From JBMOMT01 sp049324835 (GTDB taxonomy: Bacteria > Chloroflexota > Anaerolineae > CAYNKW01), in the NCBI GenBank assembly GCA_049324835.1, contig JBMOMT010000050.1, positions 10,256-74,255 on the forward strand: 64,000 bases of DNA, read 5' to 3'. The notes under the pieces are model-generated. The model was given only the letters and a program-made list of their open reading frames with translations, searched no databases and was not told the origin of the DNA. The translations under genes and the position numbers were made by a program. This document shows, one piece after another, positions 15,552 to 23,932 of the stretch; position 1 is the first letter of the stretch, and each line of letters opens with the position of its first letter.

Positions 15552-16316
15552 TCAGTTCAGTGCCTGGGCGATACGCTCTGCCTGGGCCACCATCTCTGGC
15601 GCGGCGTCAAAGATGGGCCTGCCGCGTAGATCGGCCTCGATGGCGTTGGCGCTAAAGGGCAAAAAGCCCAGAATATCAAAATCGGATAACTCTTGGGTTA
15701 TAAAGGCCTCGTCCGAGGTATCACGCACCTTGTTGCCCACCACCGCGATGCGTGGGATGCCGATCTCTTGAGCCAGCCGGCGGATGGTGCGCGCCGTTTG
15801 TACACTGCGCCGTCCTGGTTCCACCACGATGACAAAAGCATCCACCGCCTTTGCCGTAGCCCGGCCCAGGTGCTCGATGCCGGCCTCCATGTCCATGATG
15901 AGCATTTCGTCGCGCTGCAACAGGACGTGGGTCACCAGATTCTTGAGCACCACACTCTCCGGGCAGACACAACCCGAACCGCCGTGATCCACGGTGCCCA
16001 TCACCAGCAGGCGAATGCCACGATGCTGAACGGCAAAACGCTCCGGGATATCATCGACCTTGGGGTTCATTTTGAAAATGCCGCCATACGTACCGGGCCT
16101 GGCGCCGGTGCGCTCGGCGATCAGTTCTTCCATCTCGGCAATGGGAGTGACGTTGCGCCGATCTTCTGGGATGCCCAGCGCCTCCGCCAGGTTGGCGTTG
16201 GGGTCGGCGTCGATGACCAGCACCTGTTGATCCTTTTGCGCGTAGACAAAGGCCAGCAGGCTCGTCAGGGTGGTTTTGCCTACGCCGCCTTTTCCGGTAA
16301 TGGCAATTTTGCTCAC
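15552..16316 (-). CDS. CooC/MinD-like P-loop ATPase
   Basis: A 254-residue SIMIBI-class ATPase. Deviant Walker A KGGVGKTTL (about 8-16), VLVIDADPNANLAEALG, and switch II in DMEAGIEHLGR. The segment GSGCVCPE (about 113-120) carries the CxC pair typical of CooC, which matures carbon monoxide dehydrogenase nickel sites, and separates it from chromosome-partition ParA proteins. No CO dehydrogenase, acetyl-CoA synthase or hydrogenase gene is in the window, so its client is unknown. It starts at GTG 16316, 15 bases after the stalk-protein gene, and the winged-helix and KaiC-like genes follow it. Confidence 0.85.
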   Translation of the reverse strand: MSKIAITGKGGVGKTTLTSLLAFVYAQKDQQVLVIDADPNANLAEALGIPEDRRNVTPIAEMEELIAERTGARPGTYGGIFKMNPKVDDIPERFAVQHRGIRLLVMGTVDHGGSGCVCPESVVLKNLVTHVLLQRDEMLIMDMEAGIEHLGRATAKAVDAFVIVVEPGRRSVQTARTIRRLAQEIGIPRIAVVGNKVRDTSDEAFITQELSDFDILGFLPFSANAIEADLRGRPIFDAAPEMVAQAERIAQALN

Positions 16317-16331
16317 AGGACGAACTCGCTT

Positions 16332-17099
16332 CTAGTAACGACGTTTAAAGTTGACAATGATGAGCGCCTTGCTGCACTCTCCGCTGTGTTCTATTTTGAT
16401 CACGGGTGAAACGCCTGCCCCACTCTGGATCACCTGGAGATAAAAGGTTTTGGTGAGGTTGCAGTTAAAGGGCACAAACTGTTCCCACCAGGCCATGCTG
16501 CCGCCCAGTTTGGCCCGGTAACTGGAAACGACGTCTGTCCGGGCGCCGGGGATCTGGGATGATTCCCAACCCTCACCATCCCACACTTTTACCTCCACCG
16601 AGGTAATCGCTGCGCCGTTGGCATCGGTCACCTCGCCGGCAAAACCCAACCACCAGCCGCCGACACCAGGATAGATGGTCTGCGCGGTGCGCACCGGTTC
16701 GCCATCCAGGTAAAAAGGCGGCGGCGGTTTGGGGGTATTGGTGGCCCGCGGCGTGGCGGTGGGCAGCGGCGTGTGGGAAGGAGTGGGCGTAATGGTGGGC
16801 GTGCTGGTGTGGGTAGGAGTGGCGGTGGGCGTCCAGGTGGGTGGGAAGGTCGCCCGCGGCGTGTCCGTCGGTTTGCCGGGGGTGGGCGTCACCAGCACCA
16901 CGGCTGTCGGCGGTTTGAAGGGGTTGAACATGAATTGGGGGTTGAGGAAAATGGCCAGATAACAACACAGCACTATCAGGGTCATCACCAGGACAAACGC
17001 CGTCAGCAACTTGAGGAGACCGCTGGGCCGTTGCGCCTTTTTCTTTGGCGCAGGTGCGGGCTCTTCCATCGGAAGCTCACGAAAGCGATCAAAGTCCAT
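16332..17099 (-). CDS. Membrane-anchored protein with Thr/Pro-rich stalk and C-terminal beta domain
   Basis: A 255-residue protein: a short acidic cytoplasmic N-terminus, one membrane helix at about 30-52 (LLKLLTAFVLVMTLIVLCCYLAIFL), then a 60-residue TPT/TPS-rich stalk (about 68-125) and an extracytoplasmic domain (PFYLDGEPVRT to the end) of beta type with two Cys. The domain may bind a ligand or glycan; no enzyme motif is seen. ATG 17099 has GGAGGAGG upstream. It heads the run leading to the CooC-like and KaiC-like ATPases, so it may be the surface part of that system (inference). Confidence 0.72.
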   Translation of the reverse strand: MDFDRFRELPMEEPAPAPKKKAQRPSGLLKLLTAFVLVMTLIVLCCYLAIFLNPQFMFNPFKPPTAVVLVTPTPGKPTDTPRATFPPTWTPTATPTHTSTPTITPTPSHTPLPTATPRATNTPKPPPPFYLDGEPVRTAQTIYPGVGGWWLGFAGEVTDANGAAITSVEVKVWDGEGWESSQIPGARTDVVSSYRAKLGGSMAWWEQFVPFNCNLTKTFYLQVIQSGAGVSPVIKIEHSGECSKALIIVNFKRRY

Positions 17100-17158
17100 C
17101 GGTGCTCCTCCTCCATCAGCGTGTCCTTGCCCAACCCACAAATGCCCCCACGATCCTC

Positions 17159-17188
17159 AGTATACCATAAATCGGCGCGTCTTGTCCA
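17159..17188 (-). promoter_or_regulatory. Probable promoter for the stalk protein/CooC/KaiC operon
   Basis: Minus strand TGGACA (17183-17188), 18-bp spacer, TGG then TATACT (17159-17164), an extended -10. The -35 is imperfect. Confidence 0.6.
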
Positions 17189-17190
17189 GT

Positions 17191-18144
17191 TCAGCTCTCG
17201 TCCGTCAGTCGCCGGATGTCCGATACAGCCATCTGCTCTGCCAGCCAGCCTTCGAAGGTATTCTCGCGCAGGCGATGCAGCACATCTTCGGGCAGTTGGC
17301 GGTTGTCCTCTTTTTCCAGCACCTGAACGATGTGATATTGTCCAAACTGGGTGCGCACCACGCCGCTGATCTGTTGCGGCGCCAGAGAAAAGGCCACCTC
17401 TTCGATTTCGGGCGAAAGCAGCAGCCCCCGCGGAAAGAAGCCCAGGTCGCCGCCGTTGTCACGGGTGGTGGTATCCTGAGAGAACTGGCTGGCCAGAGTG
17501 GCAAAGTCCTCACCATTCTGGAGGCGCAACAGCACCTGTTGGGCTTGCTCCTCCGTCGCCAGCGCAATGTGACGGGCGTGCACTTGTTCTGCCGTCTGGG
17601 GCACATCCTGGGTGACGCGCTGAAACATCGCCTGGGCCACCAACTGGGCGTGCAACGAGCGGCGATAATCGTCGGCGGTGAGGCTGTTGGCCTGCAGCCA
17701 GGCCTCAAAAGCCGCCTGGCCGCCCGCATCGGTGATGCTCTGCTGCACCGCGGCCTCCACCGTCTCGTCCGAGACGATCACCCCCTCGCGGGCGGCTGCC
17801 TGGAGGATGATCACCTGCTCGATCATGGCTTCCAGAACACGCTGGCGCGCCTGCGCCAGGGCATCCTGTCCGGCGGTTGTATCGGGGTCCTGCCCCTGGC
17901 TGACGATGGCCTGTTCGGCCTGCATCACCTGCACCAGGTAATCGTCCAAAAAGATCGGCTCGCCATTCACCAGCGCTGCCAGGGGTTCACTAAAGGTGGG
18001 GGTAGGCGTCGGAGCCGGCGGCAGCGGCGTGTTCGTCGGGACAGCAGACGGCAAGGTTGGCAGCTCCTGGCCCGATTTGCAGCCAGCCAACGCTATCACC
18101 AACAACCCCAGCCCAGTCCAGAGCAAGGAACGCTTGTGCGCCAT
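17191..18144 (-). CDS. Parvulin-type peptidyl-prolyl isomerase lipoprotein (PrsA/SurA-like)
   Basis: Exported lipoprotein of 317 residues. Signal peptide MAHKRSLLWTGLGLLVIALAGC ends in lipobox LAGC (Cys 22). A Thr/Pro linker precedes a SurA-N-like helical chaperone region (about 55-190) and a parvulin domain (about 190-290: VHARHIALATEEQAQQ, FATLASQFSQD, GGDLGFFPRG). It should help fold exported proteins at the outer face of the membrane. ATG 18144 has AGGAGAGG upstream, and the promoter sits at 18183-18210. Length and layout match PrsA-like foldases. Confidence 0.92.
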   Translation of the reverse strand: MAHKRSLLWTGLGLLVIALAGCKSGQELPTLPSAVPTNTPLPPAPTPTPTFSEPLAALVNGEPIFLDDYLVQVMQAEQAIVSQGQDPDTTAGQDALAQARQRVLEAMIEQVIILQAAAREGVIVSDETVEAAVQQSITDAGGQAAFEAWLQANSLTADDYRRSLHAQLVAQAMFQRVTQDVPQTAEQVHARHIALATEEQAQQVLLRLQNGEDFATLASQFSQDTTTRDNGGDLGFFPRGLLLSPEIEEVAFSLAPQQISGVVRTQFGQYHIVQVLEKEDNRQLPEDVLHRLRENTFEGWLAEQMAVSDIRRLTDES

Positions 18145-18182
18145 CCGCCTCTCCTGAATTATGTTTTGTGCCGACGCAGGCA

Positions 18183-18210
18183 ATTATACCTTGCCGTCAT
18201 AATTTGTCAA
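18183..18210 (-). promoter_or_regulatory. Sigma70-like promoter for the parvulin lipoprotein gene
   Basis: Minus strand TTGACA (18205-18210), 16-bp spacer, TATAAT (18183-18188): both hexamers are perfect consensus. Confidence 0.85.
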
Positions 18211-18231
18211 TTACCGTCGCCTGGCGAACGG

Positions 18232-18444
18232 TTAATCCAGGTCTTTGAGCACGATCGGGTCCTCGCGTGGGCGGCAGATGCCGCAATAGAGGGCATCTGG
18301 CACCACCAGGGCCTTGTGTTCACCCTTGCGGCTGAGAAACATCTCTTCGATGTGGGGCAATTCCTGAGCGTGCTCTTTGCACACCGCACGCCCGCAAAAG
18401 CGGCACACGCCGTGCGCCGGTCGATCACAATGCCAGCAATTCAT
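18232..18444 (-). CDS. Small zinc-finger protein (70 aa)
   Basis: A 70-residue protein with MNCWHCDRPAHGVCRFCGRA at its start and C-x2-C pairs at 3/6, 14/17 and 54/57, plus CKEH. The layout is that of a B-box-like treble-clef zinc domain. It starts 25 bases after the protease gene stop with GAGAGGAGC upstream of the ATG, so the two are probably cotranscribed. Function unknown; a regulatory or adaptor role next to the large protease is possible. Confidence 0.75.
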   Translation of the reverse strand: MNCWHCDRPAHGVCRFCGRAVCKEHAQELPHIEEMFLSRKGEHKALVVPDALYCGICRPREDPIVLKDLD

Positions 18445-18469
18445 GCCGATGCTCCTCTCTTTGCAGGCG

Positions 18470-21400
18470 CTACACCACGCTGCTCAGACCCAGCTTGCGG
18501 CGAGTGTCCAACATGCGCCCGCTGCCCACCTGCTCCAATCGCCGGATGGCCTGGGAGTGGGTGCGGACAAAGGCCTCAAAGTCGTCGCGTAGCAGACCCA
18601 GCAGCACTGCCCCTTCCGGGCCGCCCACTACCGTGGCGATGGCCGGCTGATCCAGCAGCAGGCTGATCTCACCGGCGTATTCACCCACGCCCAGCCGGGC
18701 CAGCACACGCTGCTGCGGCGTGCCCCGTTCGGCGATCACGGTCAGCGAGCCTTCCACAACCACGAAAAATGCCCGGCCTCTCTGCCCCTGCCGGATCAGC
18801 ACCTCGCCCGCGCCGATGCGCCCCTTGCGAAAACGAGCCGCCAGCCGCGAGAGGGCCATGTGATTCAGATCGGCAAAGACCGGCATGCGCGCCAACAGGG
18901 CCACCGCGCCTGCCGAACGCTCCACCTGTTCTCGCATCTCCAGACGATCTCGCACCAGGCGGTTGAAATCGTGCCGCGACATGACCAGCAACTCGGAATC
19001 GACCGAGGTGCGGTAGGAGGCGTCGTATGGCTCACCGCGCAGCAAAACATACTCGCCGCAGTAATCACCCCGACGCAGCTCGTCCACCAGTTGTTCGCGC
19101 CCGTCTTCGGCCCGCCGCCAGACCTCGACTTCACCCGAACGCACCAGATAAACCTCTTCGCCCCGCTCGCCCTGGCGGATGAGCTGCCGCCCGGCGGGCA
19201 ATCGCTCCGAGCGCAGGGCTGCCACCAGGGCGTCGATGTCGGCTTCGGCGCAGCCGGCGAACAGCGGCATGGCGCGCAACAGCAGCCGGTAATCGTCGCG
19301 CCGCGTCTGAAATTCGTGCGAGATGCCCTCGCCCCAGGGTTCAAAGGCCAGCACGTGCCTGCCCAGCACTTCTCGTTCCTGCCAGGGCAGACTGTCGTAA
19401 GCCGCCAGGATGGCCCGGCGCAGGAACGGTTTTCCGGCCAGATCGTCCATCAGATCGACGGTAAAGTTGAGCACCTGACGATAGTCGTCGGCCTGATCGG
19501 CCAGCGAGACGCCGTCCCAAGGGCGCGCATCTCGCAGGCGACCCCGATCGACCACCACGCTCCACTCGGCGGTGACGGCTGCCACGTCCAGCCGGTCGTC
19601 GATGACCTGAGCCAGGCGCCGGCCATAGAGGTCTTGAAACTGGGCAAAGAGGCCCTCGAAAAAACGACCAAAGGCGCTGCGCAACCGGTCCTGGTCGCTC
19701 AGCGACTCGCGGGCCGGCCATTCCTGGCGATGGTAAATGGCTCGCAGGTGGATCAGATAATAGAGCACAAAGGCCACCAGCAACAGCCCGGCGATGACGG
19801 CCGGCGCCAGCCACAGGCCCGGCAGCGGCAGCGGCGACGTGGCATCGAATGCCAGGATCAGGTCTTGCGCCACCAGGCCCACCGTCGCCAGCAGGAACAA
19901 TCCCCAGGAGAGGTTGAAGCGTGTGCCCAGGAAGGCAAAAAAGGTGGGCACCAGCAACGTCTGGGCCAGCATGCCCAGGTAGGGCGGCGCGGCGGCGGCC
20001 AGCAAACGGGCGATAGAGAGCGGCTGGCCGGTTGTCTCTGCCGCCGAGATGGTCCACAATACCGCCGGCAGGGTGACCAAAAAAGCCGCGCCTAAAAAGA
20101 TCAACATCAACGCTTTTTCCAGGCGCGAGGTGTGGGCCATGCCGTTCTGCTGAAAAGCCATAAAAGCAGCGATTAACAACGGCAAAAAGGCCAGCCGCCG
20201 CAGCCACGGCACGTCCCATAACCAGACGGCATACAGGGTCTGGCAGGCCAGCAGCAGAGCCACCGCCAGCCCCAACGCGCCAAAGACGCCCACAAAACCA
20301 GAGCCGCCATAGTAACGGGCGGCGCCGATCAGGAACGCCAGGGTTAACAGCAACAACGCCACCGGCAAAACGTCGCGGTACAGATCGCGCCAATCGGCGG
20401 GCAGGTAACGGCTGAGACCCAGCAAAAGCAGCCAGCCGGCAAAACTCAAACCCGCCAACGCGCCGGGTCGATCCAGGATGCCCTGCCGTGCCAGCCAGCG
20501 CGCCCACCGGCTCAGCAACCGCCCCGCCTGTACCACGAAGGCCAGCAACAACGGGATGAGCGCCGCCGCTGCCAGCAGCACCAGCAGGGCTCGCACGGCG
20601 CTCGAGGCGCTGGCCCACAGTTCGCCAAACATGCGGGCGATCTGTCGCTGCCAGAGATAGACGCTGAGATAGAGGGCCACCACAGCGTAAACGGCGCACA
20701 ATACCCCAAAGACGGCATAGATGCGCTCCTCACGGTTGAGGCTCTGGCGTTGCCGGAGCTTGGGCCACAGTTGCCGCCGCACGAAATCCAACGAGCGCGC
20801 CCGCAGGTTGGGCATGTCCAGCCAGTCGCTGAGGATAAAGTAGCCGTCCAATTCTAACAGGGGATTCAAATTCATGAGGATGCTGGCGTAGGCCATGAAG
20901 GCCATCTTGAACAAAAAGACGCTGCCGCCCCAATGGGGTAAAAAAAAGGCAGCCAGCGCGCACACACCGCCGACGACAAAATCGGCCAGAGGACCGGCCA
21001 GCGAGACGGCGATGCGGGCCCCTTTGGGTTCCAGCCAGATGTCCTGAGTGTCGACGAAAAAGGCCGGCAGTCCCCAATAGACCATGAACCCGCCGCGGTG
21101 CACCTCGCGGCCAAAGTGTTTGGTGGTCAGGGCGTGGGCCAGCTCGTGCAGAAAAATGGTCAACAGATTGGCGACATACAGCGCCAGAAAACCGAGCAAG
21201 TAGACCAACGAATCCGGCAGGCCGGGCAGATCGAGTTTGAATATGGCGTAGGTTGCGGCGCCGCCTTCCAGAGCCAGGAAAAAGGCCGCCAGCCCTCCCA
21301 GGGCCAGCAGGGCCAGCAGGATCAACATCGGTGGAGCAAAGAGCAAACGCAGTCCGGCGCGGTAGAGCCGCCTCAACGGGGCATCGAGCCCACCGATCAC

Positions 21401-21943
21401 GAATTCGCGGTGGAAAAAACTCTGCACCAGCCGTTCGCTCCAACGAACCGGACGGCGAGCGGCTACGGCTGTGCGAGCCTGCTCGTAAACTTTGACCGGC
21501 GGCTGGGTGAGGAAATGACCGTCACGCAGGGCCTGCACCAGGCCGGTGATGAGACCAAAAGCCAGCGCCTTGTGGCGCTGGAAATAGATCACCATCAACT
21601 CTCTGACCGTACGCGAGCCATCCATGAGCCGCCACAGGTCGAATTCCCGTTGGTTCAGGCGTAGATAGGTGCCGGCCTGAGGATTCTTGAGCACGTACAG
21701 CCGCCCGGCGTGGCCTTCCAACCGCCGCACGGTCACATCGGCGCGCACCTGAGGCCGAAAGAGCAACGGATCGGCGCTCTCTTTGAGGCGCAAACGCAGA
21801 CTCGTCGGGCCGGCGACCGCCTCGCCGACCTGGCGTAACAGGCCCTTCAGCCAGGCCCAAAAGCCGGGTGCATCTGACGGCGTTTGCTGCAGACTTTGAT
21901 CCACCCGGTGCCACCAATTTTCTGTGCCTCTCGTGACGGCCAC
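18470..21943 (-). CDS. PqqD-like domain / M50 metalloprotease / double cyclic-nucleotide-binding membrane protein
   Basis: A multidomain membrane protein of 1157 residues. Residues about 70-160 look like a PqqD-type peptide-binding domain (RLYVLKNPQAGTYLRLNQREFDLWRLMDG). A site-2-protease-like M50 region follows, with zinc motif HELAH (266-270) and the second-site NPLLELDGYF (D366), among many membrane helices up to about 740. The C-terminus holds two cNMP-binding folds (about 890-1010 and 1018-1130; GEYAGEISLLLDQPAIATV is the phosphate-binding loop of the second). Related proteins are annotated as putative peptide zinc metalloproteases. I chose GTG 21943: GAGGAG lies 7 bases upstream and the promoter covers the longer frame's start. 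The substrate peptide is unknown. Confidence 0.88.
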   Translation of the reverse strand: MAVTRGTENWWHRVDQSLQQTPSDAPGFWAWLKGLLRQVGEAVAGPTSLRLRLKESADPLLFRPQVRADVTVRRLEGHAGRLYVLKNPQAGTYLRLNQREFDLWRLMDGSRTVRELMVIYFQRHKALAFGLITGLVQALRDGHFLTQPPVKVYEQARTAVAARRPVRWSERLVQSFFHREFVIGGLDAPLRRLYRAGLRLLFAPPMLILLALLALGGLAAFFLALEGGAATYAIFKLDLPGLPDSLVYLLGFLALYVANLLTIFLHELAHALTTKHFGREVHRGGFMVYWGLPAFFVDTQDIWLEPKGARIAVSLAGPLADFVVGGVCALAAFFLPHWGGSVFLFKMAFMAYASILMNLNPLLELDGYFILSDWLDMPNLRARSLDFVRRQLWPKLRQRQSLNREERIYAVFGVLCAVYAVVALYLSVYLWQRQIARMFGELWASASSAVRALLVLLAAAALIPLLLAFVVQAGRLLSRWARWLARQGILDRPGALAGLSFAGWLLLLGLSRYLPADWRDLYRDVLPVALLLLTLAFLIGAARYYGGSGFVGVFGALGLAVALLLACQTLYAVWLWDVPWLRRLAFLPLLIAAFMAFQQNGMAHTSRLEKALMLIFLGAAFLVTLPAVLWTISAAETTGQPLSIARLLAAAAPPYLGMLAQTLLVPTFFAFLGTRFNLSWGLFLLATVGLVAQDLILAFDATSPLPLPGLWLAPAVIAGLLLVAFVLYYLIHLRAIYHRQEWPARESLSDQDRLRSAFGRFFEGLFAQFQDLYGRRLAQVIDDRLDVAAVTAEWSVVVDRGRLRDARPWDGVSLADQADDYRQVLNFTVDLMDDLAGKPFLRRAILAAYDSLPWQEREVLGRHVLAFEPWGEGISHEFQTRRDDYRLLLRAMPLFAGCAEADIDALVAALRSERLPAGRQLIRQGERGEEVYLVRSGEVEVWRRAEDGREQLVDELRRGDYCGEYVLLRGEPYDASYRTSVDSELLVMSRHDFNRLVRDRLEMREQVERSAGAVALLARMPVFADLNHMALSRLAARFRKGRIGAGEVLIRQGQRGRAFFVVVEGSLTVIAERGTPQQRVLARLGVGEYAGEISLLLDQPAIATVVGGPEGAVLLGLLRDDFEAFVRTHSQAIRRLEQVGSGRMLDTRRKLGLSSVV

Positions 21944-21992
21944 AGCGCTGCTCCTCACCCTTGCCCGATCCAGAGTCCGGTCAGTGCCGCCG

Positions 21993-22021
21993 ATCATAAC
22001 ACGTCTGAGGGGATTTGGCAA
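21993..22021 (-). promoter_or_regulatory. Sigma70-like promoter for the M50/cNMP protease gene
   Basis: Minus strand TTGCCA (22016-22021), 17-bp spacer, TGT then TATGAT (21993-21998). Predicted start near 21986, which supports the GTG start at 21943. Confidence 0.78.
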
Positions 22022-22040
22022 ATGGAAACTGCGGTTGTAC

Positions 22041-22048
22041 CCTCGTTT
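22041..22048 (+). repeat. Left 8-bp target-site duplication of the IS66-like element
   Basis: CCTCGTTT directly precedes the element's GTAAC end and is repeated exactly at 22171-22178. Confidence 0.75.
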
Positions 22049-22170
22049 GTAACTGCTCAGCCTACCCTCCCGCAGGTTGGAAAACCGACTGAAATCGTTT
22101 GCCGGCTTTGATACTCGGGCCGATTTTTACTCGAAACCACTTCCAAGCCTGCGGGAGGGTGAGCAGTTAC
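22049..22170. mobile_element. IS66-like non-autonomous element (MITE), copy 2, with 8-bp target duplication
   Basis: A 122-bp element. The two ends are inverted copies: outer 11 bp GTAACTGCTCA is perfect on both sides, followed (after a 5-base insertion on the left) by CCCTCCCGCAGG, also perfect. The directly flanking 8 bp CCTCGTTT are identical on both sides. Ends beginning GTAA plus an 8-bp duplication are the signature of the IS66 family, so this is probably a deletion derivative moved by an IS66 transposase elsewhere in the genome. It has no coding capacity. It sits between the divergent promoters at 21993-22021 and 22184-22212. Confidence 0.8.
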
Positions 22171-22178
22171 CCTCGTTT
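22171..22178 (+). repeat. Right 8-bp target-site duplication of the IS66-like element
   Basis: CCTCGTTT, identical to 22041-22048, directly follows the element's GTTAC end. Confidence 0.75.
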
Positions 22179-22183
22179 CACGT

Positions 22184-22212
22184 TTGACAACTCGCCGAGG
22201 ATGGGTTACACT
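22184..22212 (+). promoter_or_regulatory. Sigma70-like promoter for the RqcH gene, giving a leaderless transcript
   Basis: TTGACA (22184-22189), 17-bp spacer, TACACT (22207-22212). Only 7 bases separate the -10 from the ATG at 22220, so transcription should begin at or next to the start codon. Confidence 0.75.
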
Positions 22213-22219
22213 TGCCGCC

Positions 22220-23932
22220 ATGTACTTTGACGCCCTGACCACTGCCGCCGTGGCAGATGAGCTACAACATACCCTTCTGGGTGGGCGCGTACAGGAGGTG
22301 TTTCTCCTGGACGCGCTGTCCATCGGGCTGGAGGTCTACGCCGGCGCAGAACGCCATTACCTGCTGGCCTCGGCGCACCCGCAGCACGCCCGTATCCATC
22401 TGGCAGCGCAAAAACTGCGGCGTGGGCCCGCGATCGTCCCACCGCTGGTGTTGATGCTGCGTAAATACGTCCGCGGCGGGCGGCTGATCGACATCCAGCA
22501 GCCCGCCTTTGAGCGCATTTTGCGCCTGGAGGTGAGCCACGCCGAGGGGCGCGCCAGCCTGATCGTCGAGATCATGGGCCGCTACGCCAACATCATCCTG
22601 ATCGACAGCGCCGGGCAGGTGATGGACGCGGTCAAGCGCGTGGGGCCCAAGTTGAGCCGCCGCACCGTGCTGCCCGGTCAGCCCTACACCCCACCGCCGG
22701 CCCGGTCTGGCCTGCCGCCCGACGCGCTGACCGGGCTTCGCCTGCAGACGCTGCTGGCCCAGGCGGCAGAGGTCGATGCCAAAATACCTGCCTGGCGGGT
22801 ATTGGTTCAGGGCGTGCAGGCGCTGAGCCCACTGCTGGCGCGAGAGGCCGTCTACCGCGCCACAGGCAACAGCGACACACCCGCCGCCGCTCTGGCGTGC
22901 GTCTCATCGCTGCTGGAAACCCTGCAAGAGCTGTTGGCGCCGTTTTGGCAAGGCCGCTGGCAGCCTTGCCTGGCCTGCCAGGACGGCGAGATCGTCGCCT
23001 TTGCGCCCTACCCCCTGCGCCAATACGCCGATTGCCGGCCCGTTGCCGGGATCAATGCCGCTGTGGCAGCCTATTTTGAGAGTCTGCTGGGCGCCGATGC
23101 CTATGCCGCCGCACGGCGACGAGCGGCCCAGTCCATCGAAGAAGCATACCGCCGGCTGGAGCGCAAGCGGGCCGCGCTGGAACGATCGCAGACCGCCAGC
23201 GACCGCGCCGACGAGCTGCGCCTCAAGGGTGAGATGACCCTGGCCTACGCCCACACCGTGCAGCCCGGCCAGACCGAGTTGCTGGCCTCCCCGGACCCGG
23301 ATGGGCCGCCATTGCGCATCACACTCGACCCCAAACGGAGCGCGGTGGAGAACGCCCGGCGCTATTTCCGTGAGTACGAAAAGGCCAAAGGAGCCACAGC
23401 AGAGGTTCCGCCGCTGCTGGCCCAGGTCGATCTGGAACGGCGTTACCTGGATCAACTAGCGACCGATCTGGCGCTGGCGGCCAGCCGGCCCGAGATCGCC
23501 GAAGTGGAGGAAGCGCTGGCGCGGGCCGGTTTTTTGCCGGCGATCAAATCGGCGGCCAAGGTGCCACGCAGCCGCCCGCTGCAGATCGAATCGGCGGATG
23601 GTCTGCTCATTCTGGTGGGCCGCAACAGCCGCCAGAACGAAGAGGTGACTTTCAAACGGGCCGCGCCCGACGATCTGTGGCTCCACGCGCGGGGCATCCC
23701 TGGCGGGCACGTGATCGTCAAGAGCGGCGGTCGCCCGGCGCCAGAGCGCACCCTGCGCCAGGCGGCCGCGCTGGCCGCCTATTACTCCGGCAACCGGAAC
23801 GAAGAGAGCGTCGCCATAGATTACACCCAGCGGCGGCTCGTCCGTCACGTCAGGGGAGGGCAACCCGGCCTGGTGACCTATCGGGGCGAACGAACACTGT
23901 ACGTCAAACCATCTGGAGAGATCGATTGGTGA
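22220..23932 (+). CDS. rqcH: RqcH-type NFACT protein (ribosome quality control)
   Basis: A 570-residue NFACT-family protein (Rqc2/Tae2 homologue). The NFACT-N domain (about 1-195) starts MYFDALTTAAVADEL; a helical HhH/coiled-coil middle (about 290-420) follows, then the NFACT-R domain (about 455-565) with ILVGRNSRQNEEVTF and DDLWLHARGIPGGHVI, the DxWxHxR motif. In bacteria RqcH binds stalled 50S subunits and recruits Ala-tRNA to add C-terminal alanine tails. No ribosome-binding site precedes the ATG; the promoter is so close that the mRNA is probably leaderless. The frame could be read from 22184, but that lies in the promoter. It ends in a 4-base overlap with the next gene. Confidence 0.92.
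   Translation: MYFDALTTAAVADELQHTLLGGRVQEVFLLDALSIGLEVYAGAERHYLLASAHPQHARIHLAAQKLRRGPAIVPPLVLMLRKYVRGGRLIDIQQPAFERILRLEVSHAEGRASLIVEIMGRYANIILIDSAGQVMDAVKRVGPKLSRRTVLPGQPYTPPPARSGLPPDALTGLRLQTLLAQAAEVDAKIPAWRVLVQGVQALSPLLAREAVYRATGNSDTPAAALACVSSLLETLQELLAPFWQGRWQPCLACQDGEIVAFAPYPLRQYADCRPVAGINAAVAAYFESLLGADAYAAARRRAAQSIEEAYRRLERKRAALERSQTASDRADELRLKGEMTLAYAHTVQPGQTELLASPDPDGPPLRITLDPKRSAVENARRYFREYEKAKGATAEVPPLLAQVDLERRYLDQLATDLALAASRPEIAEVEEALARAGFLPAIKSAAKVPRSRPLQIESADGLLILVGRNSRQNEEVTFKRAAPDDLWLHARGIPGGHVIVKSGGRPAPERTLRQAAALAAYYSGNRNEESVAIDYTQRRLVRHVRGGQPGLVTYRGERTLYVKPSGEIDW

Noticed and set aside
15552..16316. A chromosome partition ParA gene.
   Set aside because: No ParB gene or parS-like site is present, and the CxC motif points to the CooC branch.
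18377..20095. Long plus-strand open frames (for example 18860-20095) opposite the M50 protease gene.
   Set aside because: They are His/Gln/Arg-rich antisense shadows of a high-GC gene with no recognisable domain; the minus-strand protein has clear motifs throughout.
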